DNA from: Ruminiclostridium josui JCM 17888
GTDB lineage: Bacteria > Bacillota > Clostridia > Acetivibrionales > DSM-1351
DNA length: 64,000 nt
Assembly (NCBI RefSeq): GCF_000526495.1
Contig: NZ_JAGE01000001.1
Location: forward strand, 1-64,000
Direction: 5' to 3'
The notes beneath the pieces are model-generated. The model made no database searches and was not told the DNA's origin. It saw only the letters and a program-made list of their open reading frames with translations. This document shows positions 16,840 through 24,688 of this stretch, one piece after another. A program made the position numbers and the translations under genes. Numbering within the stretch: the stretch's first letter is position 1; the number at the start of each line of letters is the position of its first letter.

Positions 16840-17358
16840 CTAAAATAATACAACTACTATTGCCAATCCGCTTAGTACACCAAGGCTTTTGTACATTTTT
16901 TCATTTTTTTGCCTCATCTGCTCCGCTTTCATTTCCTGAAGCTTTAGTTGGGATGAGACAAGATTTATATTGTTAATCTGACCTTCTAGCTCTGAACTTC
17001 CAAGCATTTTACCAAAGGTAATCAAAATAGCCTTATCTTCCTTATTTAAACCTAGCCTTGAATAAGTGTTAGTCACTGCCTTTTCCCATGCCATATCTGC
17101 AGTTATACCTGGCAAGGATAAGTTTTCGGCCGCTTCCTTGAAGAGTAGTGAAGCATCTGTTTTAGAGCTTGTATATATTCGTTCAAAGGACAATGCCAAT
17201 AAATTTGACAAATAACTTATCTCATTTTCAAACATTTGCATCAGTACCTGAAGTTCTCTTAGCACTTTAGGCCTTTTTGAGCAGTCTGCTGCCATAGAAA
17301 AACCCATAAGACTGGTAGCACATATTAATAGAGCCGAGCCAATAATTTTTATAATCAT
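16840..17358 (-). CDS. spoIIIAB: Stage III sporulation protein AB
   Basis: 172 aa. An N-terminal membrane helix (about 2-22) leads to a helical soluble domain with KRPKVLRELQVLMQMFENEISYLS (key part LRELQVLMQMFENEI) and LGSSELEGQINNI, and a C-terminal hydrophobic helix follows. The shape resembles type II secretion GspF-like proteins, which fits a secretion-type apparatus with SpoIIIAA as its motor. The RBS is GGAGGAG. Confidence 0.94.
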   Translation of the reverse strand: MIIKIIGSALLICATSLMGFSMAADCSKRPKVLRELQVLMQMFENEISYLSNLLALSFERIYTSSKTDASLLFKEAAENLSLPGITADMAWEKAVTNTYSRLGLNKEDKAILITFGKMLGSSELEGQINNINLVSSQLKLQEMKAEQMRQKNEKMYKSLGVLSGLAIVVVLF

Positions 17359-17372
17359 TTTCGCTGCTCCTC

Positions 17373-18344
17373 CTATTGTGATACCCTGTAAATCGGTGTC
17401 ATATCTGAGTCTACAACTTCTTCAAGGGTACCCGGTCCATTTCTGGCACTTAGTACTATATACCTTTCAAATGCCGCGGATTTAATCAAAGACAGAAGTT
17501 CGTCTCTCATTTTTAGCTCTGTTATGTTATAGCCATGTGCTGAAGCTATTATTTTAATTCCAGAATTTAATACTTTAAGAATGGCATCCTTGTCCCCGTG
17601 AGTTCCTATTTCATCTGTAATTATTATCCCAGGTGACATGCTTCTCAGTAACATTTCCATTCCCAATACTTTTGGACAACCATCCAATACATCGGTTCTA
17701 TATCCTACATCATTCTGAGGTACACCTTTACAGCATGCAGCGATTTCAGACCTTTCATCAACTATTCCCACCTTAATACCGTTAAAATCGTATTCCGGCT
17801 CACCGTTGCTCAACATTCTGGACAAATCCCTAAGTATAGTAGTTTTTCCACATTGAGGCGGCCCTACGATAAGTGTGTTATAAATATCAAAGCTGTTTTT
17901 TATTATGTAGTTTATTATATGTTTTGCACTACCCTTTATCTCTTTTGCTATACGTATGTTTAGACCATTAAAGTCCTTTATATTTCTTATTTTACTTTCC
18001 TGCAATATAACCTTACCGCTGAGTCCTACTCTATGTCCTCCCCGTAAAGTAATATAACCTGATTTTATTTCGTCCTGATATGCATAAATAGAGTTTTCAC
18101 TCATCAGTTCCAGTGTTTTTACTATCTCTTTCTGATTCACTATATATGCCTCACTTAAAGAACGTGTTAACTGCCCATTTTGAGTGACAAACCAGTCTCT
18201 TTTCCTGCAAAATACCATTAAGGGTTTTTCTGCCCGCAACCGTATTTCTTCTAAATCGTCTAACTCATTGATATTAATTTTTTGAATAATCTTCCCGATA
18301 CTGGGAACAAGGAAAGGCAATATTTCATATTGTACGTTAGTCAT
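17373..18344 (-). CDS. spoIIIAA: Stage III sporulation protein AA, secretion-type ATPase
   Basis: Cytoplasmic ATPase of the SpoIIIA machine, related to type II/IV secretion motors. 323 aa. It has Walker A GPPQCGKT (161-168), VDERSEIAA, and Walker B GIIITDEIG (239-247), followed by ASAHG. The ATG at 18344 has GGAGTG upstream. It is first in the operon. The 130 nt upstream should hold a sigma-E promoter, but only loosely matching AT-rich segments are visible. Confidence 0.95.
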   Translation of the reverse strand: MTNVQYEILPFLVPSIGKIIQKININELDDLEEIRLRAEKPLMVFCRKRDWFVTQNGQLTRSLSEAYIVNQKEIVKTLELMSENSIYAYQDEIKSGYITLRGGHRVGLSGKVILQESKIRNIKDFNGLNIRIAKEIKGSAKHIINYIIKNSFDIYNTLIVGPPQCGKTTILRDLSRMLSNGEPEYDFNGIKVGIVDERSEIAACCKGVPQNDVGYRTDVLDGCPKVLGMEMLLRSMSPGIIITDEIGTHGDKDAILKVLNSGIKIIASAHGYNITELKMRDELLSLIKSAAFERYIVLSARNGPGTLEEVVDSDMTPIYRVSQ

Positions 18345-18474
18345 GTGTTAATCACTCCTTTCTTTTCTTTAGTTAACACCCTCGTGTTAAGAAACCGCCT
18401 AATAAATCATATAAGAAATTTATTTATTTATATATATTAGGCTTTGTCCAACATTATGACAAAAATAAAAAAGG

Positions 18475-18518
18475 TATAAAAAACACCCGACGAAACCGTT
18501 TTACAGCTCCATCGGGTG
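18475..18518 (-). terminator. Terminator of the lipoprotein-gntR-ABC operon
   Basis: Perfect 8-bp stem ACACCCGA/TCGGGTGT (18482-18489 and 18511-18518) followed on the minus strand by TTTTTTA. It begins about 26 nt after the permease stop and insulates spoIIIAA. Confidence 0.85.
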
Positions 18519-18543
18519 TCCTGTTTAATTTCATATAATTTCT

Positions 18544-19368
18544 TTATCTCAAGGAAACCTTCTTATTCATTATTCTACCAGTTATATAAAAGAGAACACA
18601 TACCATTATTACATCGAATATATATCCACCCAGTCCAACAACCAAATTTGATGGGTTTTGGTTGTTTATGTTATTTATTAAATATCCCACCATATTTTGT
18701 GCAGTTAATGAAATATCAAAGCCATCCGTCAGACTTACTTTTACTGAAATAGGAAATACTATGGTAAATATAGTCTCTACTATCTTTAATGATACATTTG
18801 TAGCAAGAAACAATAGAATCGAAGCTCCTACCGCCCCTATATTATGAAATCTTGGACGATTTGCCAAGGTTATAGAAAAGTAAATTTGGCTCATTAAGTA
18901 CAAAATTCCTAAACATACCATAGGTATAAATAGATATATATAGTTTTCCATACCATAACTTTTCATTTCCTCAATCACCGAAGACCATACTATCCAATCT
19001 ATTCCCAGTCCACACAATCCAACATAAAAAGCTCCCATACAAATCAAAACACTCAATATCATCCAAATAAATGATACAATTGCCTTTGAAACAAGGTGAA
19101 GGTGAGGTTTTAGGGGTAGTGTAAAACTCAAGTATCCTTCGCTTGAGTATAAGTTTTTATAAAATCTCATACATATAACAACCATTGTAACAATAAATAC
19201 TGTAATACCAACTAATAACAGCAACACCGAAGATGTTACCTTGAACCAACCCAGCTCCAGTTTTCCAGCAAGCATGGACAAACCAGCTAGTATTGCTGTT
19301 ATTGCATAAAAGAAAGGTATTATCCTTGATGTATCCTTAACCTCATATTTGATTAATTTCCCTAACAT
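18544..19368 (-). CDS. ABC transporter permease
   Basis: 274 aa with six hydrophobic segments (about 17-36, 43-66, 91-113, 141-163, 180-203 and 240-262). It resembles ABC-2-type permeases that pair with BcrA/YtrB-type ATPases. Its start overlaps the end of the ATPase gene by 7 nt, so the two are translationally coupled. The substrate is unknown. Operons regulated by GntR/YtrA repressors often answer cell-wall antibiotics, so export of, or protection from, an envelope-active compound is a reasonable but unproven idea. Confidence 0.85.
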   Translation of the reverse strand: MLGKLIKYEVKDTSRIIPFFYAITAILAGLSMLAGKLELGWFKVTSSVLLLLVGITVFIVTMVVICMRFYKNLYSSEGYLSFTLPLKPHLHLVSKAIVSFIWMILSVLICMGAFYVGLCGLGIDWIVWSSVIEEMKSYGMENYIYLFIPMVCLGILYLMSQIYFSITLANRPRFHNIGAVGASILLFLATNVSLKIVETIFTIVFPISVKVSLTDGFDISLTAQNMVGYLINNINNQNPSNLVVGLGGYIFDVIMVCVLFYITGRIMNKKVSLR

Positions 19369-20060
19369 TTGAACACCTCCTCAAAAAGCTCTTCAACAGA
19401 TTTGCCATTTTTCTCACGTATATTATCAACAGTATCATCTACCAAGATTCCATTATTTCCCATCATGATTACCCTATCAAATATTCTTTCAACATCATTT
19501 ATCAGGTGAGTTGAAAGAAGTACTACCGCATCCTCTGAATAATTGTTCAGTATAATGTCAAGCATTGCTTTACGTGAAGAGGGGTCAAGTCCTCCTAGCG
19601 GCTCATCTAATAAATATACCTTTGCTTTTCTTGACATTACAAGAATCAGCTGAACCTTTTCCTGCATTCCCTTTGACATACTTTTAATCTTCTGATTTGG
19701 ATCAAGTTTGAATTGGGAAAGCATTCTCGTTGCTTTCTCCTTGTCAAAGTCGGAGTAAAAATCTTCAAAGAAGTCCAGAGCGTCCTTAGCTCTTAAGTTA
19801 TCAGCAAGATATGTTTTTTCAGGTAAGTAAGAAACAATGGATTTTGTGTATTCATCAGGCGCTCTTCCATCAATCAACACCTGTCCTTCATAATCCTGTA
19901 TAATACCTGCAATTATCTTGATTATTGATGTCTTACCGCATCCGTTTGGTCCCAGCAAACCTACTATTGTTCCACTTTCTAAGGATAGAGAGACATTTTC
20001 CAGAACCTTTCTTTCTCCATAACATTTATGGAGTGCATTTATTTCTATAACTTTACTCAT
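19362..20060 (-). CDS. ABC transporter ATP-binding protein (YtrB/BcrA-like)
   Basis: 232 aa. Walker A GPNGCGKT is at 37-44. The signature is degenerate (MSKGMQEKVQL instead of LSGGQ), as in the BcrA/YtrB group, and Walker B is VYLLDEPLGGLD with STHLI as switch. The start is the ATG at 20060, since GGAGG lies about 9 nt upstream; an in-frame ATG seven codons earlier has no site. It works with the overlapping permease gene and follows the GntR repressor by 13 nt. Confidence 0.93.
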   Translation of the reverse strand: MSKVIEINALHKCYGERKVLENVSLSLESGTIVGLLGPNGCGKTSIIKIIAGIIQDYEGQVLIDGRAPDEYTKSIVSYLPEKTYLADNLRAKDALDFFEDFYSDFDKEKATRMLSQFKLDPNQKIKSMSKGMQEKVQLILVMSRKAKVYLLDEPLGGLDPSSRKAMLDIILNNYSEDAVVLLSTHLINDVERIFDRVIMMGNNGILVDDTVDNIREKNGKSVEELFEEVFKC

Positions 20061-20073
20061 TTTTAAGACCTCC

Positions 20074-20442
20074 TTATTCAATTTCAGTCAATCTGCTGGT
20101 TACTACATATACTATTTCATCTTTTGCATAACCCAGTTTCTTCATCAAATTATAATAATTCTCGGTGTATTCTTTAGCCATCTCATCTCGTGCTTTTTTT
20201 ATTTTTTCCTTGTCCTGTGAAACATATCTTCCCGATGTTCTTTCGGTATACAGCAATCCCTCTCTTTCAAGTTCAGATAAGGCCTTTTGCATGGTGTTGG
20301 GATTAACTGAAAACTCTACAGCTAGTTCTCTGACAGATTGAAGTCTTTGCCCTGATTCCCATACTCCTGAAACTATTTTTAGCTTAACTTCATTCATTAT
20401 TTGAATATATATGGGAATATTAGATGAAAAATCATTAGCCAT
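20074..20442 (-). CDS. GntR-family repressor, YtrA subfamily
   Basis: 122 aa. The N-terminal winged HTH (about 1-75) contains PIYIQIMNEVKLKIVSGVWESG and the helix-turn-helix VRELAVEFSVNPNTMQKALSELEREGL (key residues NPNTMQKAL). The C-terminal extension is short and helical with no ligand-binding domain, which defines YtrA-type regulators. The ATG at 20442 is 5 nt after GGAGGG. It is encoded in the operon it most likely represses; the operator is probably the 42-bp palindrome at 20884-20925. Confidence 0.94.
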   Translation of the reverse strand: MANDFSSNIPIYIQIMNEVKLKIVSGVWESGQRLQSVRELAVEFSVNPNTMQKALSELEREGLLYTERTSGRYVSQDKEKIKKARDEMAKEYTENYYNLMKKLGYAKDEIVYVVTSRLTEIE

Positions 20443-20459
20443 CAAATCCCTCCTTGCAG

Positions 20460-20867
20460 TTATTTTTCATTATCTTCACTTGCCTTTCCCCACGTAATTT
20501 TGTAGCTTCCGGAATGTTTTTCACCTTGGACTTTCAACTTGTATTTGCCAGACTTATCCAGTCTTACTACAAATGAGGATGTAGGTACTTCCTTCCCTTC
20601 ATAAACACTTTCTCCTTCTTCATCTGTAATTGACATGTTCAGTTTTCCTTTATCTGAAACAATATCAAAATTGACATCAATAGGATTATCTTCTTTTACT
20701 TTAATATTGGTAGCTTTGTATCCGTTAAACCTCTCATACCTCATTGACATCATGCTTGAAGTGTTACTTTCAACAGATTTCAAACTAGTATAACTTCCAT
20801 AAGTACATCCGGATAATAAAATTATTGCTGAAACAATTACTAATAATATGTGCTTTTTATTTGTCAT
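20460..20867 (-). CDS. Putative lipoprotein of the gntR-ABC operon
   Basis: 135 aa. The signal peptide MTNKKHILLVIVSAIILLSGC ends in a clear lipobox (LLSGC), predicting lipid attachment at Cys21 and location on the outer membrane face. The rest (about 50-130) looks like a small beta-rich domain with VRLDKSGKYKLKVQGEKHSG. I do not recognise a family. It is first in the operon, 17 nt before gntR, so it may be a sensor or accessory protein for the transporter. Confidence 0.85.
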   Translation of the reverse strand: MTNKKHILLVIVSAIILLSGCTYGSYTSLKSVESNTSSMMSMRYERFNGYKATNIKVKEDNPIDVNFDIVSDKGKLNMSITDEEGESVYEGKEVPTSSFVVRLDKSGKYKLKVQGEKHSGSYKITWGKASEDNEK

Positions 20868-20883
20868 AGGCCTATTCTCCCTA

Positions 20884-20925
20884 AACTGTATTATTGTATT
20901 AATCGCTTAATACAATAATACAGTT
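20884..20925. repeat. Perfect 42-bp palindrome, predicted GntR operator
   Basis: Arms 20884-20902 (AACTGTATTATTGTATTAA) and 20907-20925 are exact reverse complements over 19 bp, with a 4-bp centre (TCGC). The palindrome lies between the promoter -35 box and the lipoprotein start and covers the -10 box. YtrA-type repressors bind such long AT-rich inverted repeats. This is the obvious autoregulatory site. Confidence 0.85.
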
Positions 20926-20943
20926 AAATTATTAATGTGTCAA
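20915..20943 (-). promoter_or_regulatory. Promoter of the lipoprotein-gntR-ABC operon
   Basis: Minus-strand TTGACA (20938-20943), 17-bp spacer, TATTAT (20915-20920). It matches the -35 consensus fully and the -10 in five of six positions. The -10 box lies inside the palindromic operator, so repressor binding would block RNA polymerase directly. Confidence 0.8.
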
Positions 20944-20955
20944 TAGTAAACCACT

Positions 20956-20993
20956 AAAAAAGCTTCCAACAATATATTTGTTGGAAGCTTTTT
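20956..20993 (-). terminator. Terminator after the CD1247-like gene
   Basis: Long stem AGCTTCCAACAA/TTGTTGGAAGCT flanked by A and T runs, so it could function in both directions. On the minus strand it follows the 21011-21427 gene and ends in TTTTTTAG. Confidence 0.88.
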
Positions 20994-21010
20994 ATAGGAA
21001 TTATATTAAA

Positions 21011-21427
21011 TTACTCTTCATCATGATCATGCTCGCAACCGCAGCCACATTCATCATCACATTCACAATCCCATTCCAATTCAATCTTCTCGTGGCAATG
21101 GGGACACTCAATGGTTTCAGCATCTTCATCAATCATATCAAGATCAACTTCGATTTTTTCGCCACAGTTAGGGCACTCAATTTCTTCAAACTCAATGCCG
21201 TCCTCATCATAAATAATCTTTTCAATCTCTGCGAGGTCTTCATCTATGCTGTCTACCTGCTCACCAAGATCATCCTGAATTTCCTCAATATCTTCAATTG
21301 CAAGTGAAATGTCATCCAGAACATCGATTATAGCGTTTAACAGCTTACCTTCATCGGTTGAATCATTAATTTTCATACCCTCTGCCAAACCTTTAATGAA
21401 TGCTACACGTTCGCTTATATAGCTCAT
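21011..21427 (-). CDS. CD1247-like protein with zinc ribbon and Cys/His/acidic tail
   Basis: 138 aa. The N-terminal helical domain (about 1-45, starting MSYISERVAFIKGLAEGM) matches the CD1247 N-terminal family of Clostridia. An acidic coiled region is followed by two CxxC knuckles (CPNCGEKIEV and CPHCHEKIEL, about 83-120) that form a zinc ribbon. The tail CECDDECGCGCEHDHDEE is packed with metal ligands. The function is unknown. Candidates are a metal-binding regulator or a metal store. Strong GGAGG. It precedes no obvious partner; efp is upstream. Confidence 0.8.
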   Translation of the reverse strand: MSYISERVAFIKGLAEGMKINDSTDEGKLLNAIIDVLDDISLAIEDIEEIQDDLGEQVDSIDEDLAEIEKIIYDEDGIEFEEIECPNCGEKIEVDLDMIDEDAETIECPHCHEKIELEWDCECDDECGCGCEHDHDEE

Positions 21428-21460
21428 ACTTACCTCCTCATTACCACTTAGGTATTTTTA

Positions 21461-22021
21461 TTATTTAACTCTTTCCATGTATTCATTTGTTCTTGTATCA
21501 ATTCTTATTATATCTCCAGTGTTAACAAAAAGAGGCACTTTTATAACATAACCAGTTTCAACTGTAGCTGGTTTTGTTGCACCGGTAGCAGTATCACCCT
21601 TGAATCCAGGGTCTGTTTCTGTTACCTCAAGCTCTACAAATGTTGGAGGCTCAATACCAAAAACATTTCCTTTATGTGAAAGAATCTTTACGATTTCATT
21701 TTCCTTAACAAGGTCAAGAGCATTTCCAATTGTTTCTTTGTTTAAAGGAAGTTGTTCATATGATTCAACATCCATAAAGTAGTACAAATCACCATCATTA
21801 TATAAATACTGCATATCTTTTCTTTCGATATGAGCTTTTGGCATTTTATCTGTTGGATTGAAAGTTCTTTCAACTGTTGCACCTGTTATTATATTCTTTA
21901 ACTTTGTTCTTACGAACGCAGCTCCTTTTCCCGGCTTTACATGTTGGAATTCAACTACCTGAAATATATTATTATCCAATTCAAATGTTACACCATTTTT
22001 AAAATCACCAGCTACTATCAT
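21461..22021 (-). CDS. efp: Elongation factor P
   Basis: Relieves ribosome stalling at polyproline stretches. 186 aa, three beta-barrel domains. The N-terminal KOW-like domain has the loop [14 protein letters not shown], with the modified-residue position in PGKG. The C-terminal signature [22 protein letters not shown] (key part [10 protein letters not shown]) is present. The ATG at 22021 has GGAGG. It lies downstream of the M24 peptidase, the common pepP-efp order, with a 153-nt gap that may hold its own promoter. Confidence 0.97.
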   Translation of the reverse strand: MIVAGDFKNGVTFELDNNIFQVVEFQHVKPGKGAAFVRTKLKNIITGATVERTFNPTDKMPKAHIERKDMQYLYNDGDLYYFMDVESYEQLPLNKETIGNALDLVKENEIVKILSHKGNVFGIEPPTFVELEVTETDPGFKGDTATGATKPATVETGYVIKVPLFVNTGDIIRIDTRTNEYMERVK

Positions 22022-22174
22022 ACCTTACCTCCATAATATAAAAATGCATAAAAATTTATTTTATTTTTAATACTATCCTAGTTTATATTAAATTAAATTT
22101 CTCCATTAGGCAAGAAAAATTTTCATTTTAATGATAAAAGTCAATAAAACACCGAAAAAGTTTAATTTTTGAGT

Positions 22175-23260
22175 TTATAGAATAATCAAGTCCTTCTTAG
22201 ATTGGGTTAAAACAAGAGGGTTATCATCCCTGATTATTATAGTATCCTCAATTCTCACTCCTCCGAGTCCCTCAACATAAATACCTGGTTCTACAGTAAC
22301 TGCCATATTGTTTTTTAGTACTGCTTCTCCGCTTGGGGAAAGGCGTGGATTTTCATGTATCTCAAGTCCTAAACCATGTCCAAGTCCGTGACCGAATTTA
22401 CCTTCAAATCCCTTGCCATATATAATATCTCTTGCTATTTTATCTATTTCTTTTCCTGTTTTACCCTGTATGGCACCTCTCTCTGAATTTAATTGAGCCT
22501 CTAAAACTATATTATAAATGTGTATCATTTTTTTATCCGGCTGTCCAAGAAAAACCGTTCTTGTTATATCGGAGCAATAATGGTTATATAATGCGCCGAA
22601 ATCCATTGTAATTGTATCACCGATTTCCAGTTTCTTTTCAGATGCTACTCCATGAGGCATGGATGACCTCAATCCTGATGCAACAATTGTTTCAAAAGAA
22701 GCACCTGACGCCCCTAATTTTTTCATTTGATATTCTAGTTCAGCAGCAACATCAAGCTCTGTAATTCCGGGTTTTATGATACCAAGAACATACTTGAACG
22801 CGCCATCCGCAATTTCTACAGCCTTAGTTATAGTTTCTATTTCATAGGAGTCCTTTATACTCCTTAACTTTTCAACAACAGAGCCTATTCCTTCCAATTC
22901 AGTATCCTTAAACTTGCTTGTAAAAGATTTATATTCCGCATAAGTTAGGCTTTCGTCTTCAAATCCAAGTTTTTTAATTCCTTCAGAGTTTAATATTTCA
23001 AGGATAGTATCTTTTATATCTGTTTTATGCTGAATTATTTCAAACATTGGTGCCTGCATTGCCGATTGCTCAACATATCTAAAGTCAGTCAGCAGATATG
23101 CTTTTTTATCAGTAATAATAAGGTTTGCTGAAGTACCTGAAAACCCTGATAGATACATATAATTTTCTCTCTTTGTAATCAATGCACCATCCTGACCAAG
23201 GTTTTTCAGTTCCTTTCTAAAAGTATTGAGCCTATTAGACAATATTTGCTTGTCAATCAT
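22175..23260 (-). CDS. M24-family aminopeptidase (Xaa-Pro dipeptidase-like)
   Basis: 361 aa. It has an N-terminal creatinase-like domain (about 1-130) and a pita-bread catalytic domain. Metal-ligand motifs are MDFGALYNHYCSDITRTVF (two Asp), FGHGLGHGLGLEIHENP (His), VEPGIYVEG (Glu) and GVRIEDT (Glu). The family cleaves N-terminal residues before proline. Pairing with efp is widespread and may reflect shared proline biology. The RBS GGAGG is 7 nt from the ATG. Confidence 0.93.
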   Translation of the reverse strand: MIDKQILSNRLNTFRKELKNLGQDGALITKRENYMYLSGFSGTSANLIITDKKAYLLTDFRYVEQSAMQAPMFEIIQHKTDIKDTILEILNSEGIKKLGFEDESLTYAEYKSFTSKFKDTELEGIGSVVEKLRSIKDSYEIETITKAVEIADGAFKYVLGIIKPGITELDVAAELEYQMKKLGASGASFETIVASGLRSSMPHGVASEKKLEIGDTITMDFGALYNHYCSDITRTVFLGQPDKKMIHIYNIVLEAQLNSERGAIQGKTGKEIDKIARDIIYGKGFEGKFGHGLGHGLGLEIHENPRLSPSGEAVLKNNMAVTVEPGIYVEGLGGVRIEDTIIIRDDNPLVLTQSKKDLIIL

Positions 23261-23307
23261 TTAACTACCTCCATAAATCCCTATTTTAATATATACTCTA
23301 ATAACCT

Positions 23308-23736
23308 TTACATGTTCGCTGCAGCATGAAGTGCCAAGATATAGCTCATCTTACCAAATCCGCATATCTGCCCTACACAAACGGGCGCTATCATGGATGT
23401 ATGTCTAAATTCTTCTCTGCTATGTATGTTTGAAAGGTGTATCTCTATTGTAGGTATTTCTATTGCCTTAATTGCATCTCTTATAGCAATGCTGTAATGT
23501 GTATATGCTCCTGCATTAATTATTACAACATCATATACTCCACGTGCTGCATGGAGTTTGTCTATTATTTCCCCTTCATGGTTTGATTGTACAAAATCTG
23601 ACTCAAGGCCAAGCTCTTGGGATACAATATTAACCTCCTTTGCAATATCAAGAAGTGTTTCACTCCCATAAACAGCTTTTTCCCTGATTCCTAACATATT
23701 CAGATTAGGTCCATTTATAACAAGTATTTTTTTCAT
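23308..23736 (-). CDS. aroQ: 3-dehydroquinate dehydratase, type II
   Basis: Shikimate pathway: dehydrates 3-dehydroquinate to 3-dehydroshikimate. 142 aa, the family size. Motifs are NGPNLNMLG, Tyr23 on the flexible lid, SNHEGEIID, NAGAYTHYSIAIRDAI and EIHLSNIHSREEFRH. The start is the ATG at 23736; an in-frame ATG four codons earlier is itself part of the ATGGAGG ribosome-binding site. No other shikimate gene is near. A 16-bp hairpin lies just before its ribosome-binding site. Confidence 0.97.
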   Translation of the reverse strand: MKKILVINGPNLNMLGIREKAVYGSETLLDIAKEVNIVSQELGLESDFVQSNHEGEIIDKLHAARGVYDVVIINAGAYTHYSIAIRDAIKAIEIPTIEIHLSNIHSREEFRHTSMIAPVCVGQICGFGKMSYILALHAAANM

Positions 23737-23754
23737 TTTAACCTCCACATTTTA

Positions 23755-23796
23755 TATATAAGCCTGTTTGTGTTTTATCCAAACAGGCTTATATAG
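23755..23796 (-). terminator. Strong hairpin between the endonuclease IV-like gene and aroQ
   Basis: Arms TATATAAGCCTGTTTG (23755-23770) and their complement (23780-23795) form an almost perfect 16-bp stem with a short loop, immediately after the upstream stop codon. The stretch after it is ATAAAATG, without a clear U-run, and the aroQ ribosome-binding site follows within about 10 nt. It may be a weak terminator, an mRNA-processing site or a control of aroQ translation. Confidence 0.5.
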
Positions 23797-23800
23797 TACT

Positions 23801-24667
23801 TTAGAATAAATTTTGACTTTCCAAAATACCATAGTAAATATCTTTCATTTCTATAGCATCCTCTGCCATCATTCCTCTTGATTCACAAATAATCACAGGT
23901 TCCATTTTCCTGTTAATCAGTACAGGTGCAAGGTGTTCGAATTCAGGTCCAAACTGCTTGTCTGCAAAATTCCAGTGTTTTTTCTCTCCGCCTTTGGTAA
24001 ACTCTATTCTGCTAAAATGACAATGGATGCTTTTAGTTCTTTCCTTACCTATGGAATTTTCTATAAAATCTATAACCTTTTCGAAATCTTCCTGTGAATT
24101 CAGTATACCCAGTCCTCTGGCATGGATATGTCCAAAATCTATAGTAGGTATCAGCCTTTCATCAATTTTACACATTTCCATTATTTCTTCAAGTGTTCCC
24201 AACTGGTTATGCTTGCCTAAGACCTCCGGACATATATTTATATCGCCAAAACCCGCAGCATCAGACATTTGCAAAGTTTCTTTAAGAATCTGTATTGCCC
24301 ATTCAAGAGACTTTTCTCGGCCCAGTTTACTGGTAGAGCCTGTATGAACAACTATTCTTTTGGCGCCCATCCACTTTGCAACCTGCAAAGTTTCCATAAT
24401 GTATCTCTTAGAATTTTCTCTTTTGTCCTCTTCTTCACTTGACATGTTTATATAATACGGGGCATGGATACTGACAAAAATATTGTTATTTTCTGCCTGT
24501 TGACCTATTTCCCTTGCAGTTGCTTCTCCAATCTTTACCCCTTTTGTACAGGAGTACTCATAAGCATTCAAGCCCATTGAAGCAAGCCATGAAGGCATTT
24601 GTGCCGACGATTTGTATCCCTGTTCATAAAAGCCGTCTGAATTTCCGGATGGTCCGAATCTTATCAT
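23801..24667 (-). CDS. Endonuclease IV-like TIM-barrel protein (AP endonuclease family 2)
   Basis: 288 aa. The pattern of metal ligands follows xylose-isomerase-like/Nfo barrels: SIHAPYYIN, VVHTGST, CPEVLGKHNQLGTLEE, TIDFGHIHARG, SIHCHFSRIEFTKGGEKKH and VIICESRG. The family includes true AP endonucleases and related enzymes. Its divergence from Nfo leaves the exact role open (abasic-site repair is likely but unproven). The RBS is AGGAG. Confidence 0.85.
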   Translation of the reverse strand: MIRFGPSGNSDGFYEQGYKSSAQMPSWLASMGLNAYEYSCTKGVKIGEATAREIGQQAENNNIFVSIHAPYYINMSSEEEDKRENSKRYIMETLQVAKWMGAKRIVVHTGSTSKLGREKSLEWAIQILKETLQMSDAAGFGDINICPEVLGKHNQLGTLEEIMEMCKIDERLIPTIDFGHIHARGLGILNSQEDFEKVIDFIENSIGKERTKSIHCHFSRIEFTKGGEKKHWNFADKQFGPEFEHLAPVLINRKMEPVIICESRGMMAEDAIEMKDIYYGILESQNLF

Positions 24668-24688
24668 GTCCTTTTCTCCTAATAACGT

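Noticed and set aside
18345-18475. Sigma-E promoter for spoIIIAA
   Set aside because: Expected from the family, but only loose matches (such as ATA and ATATAT blocks) were seen, so no site is annotated.
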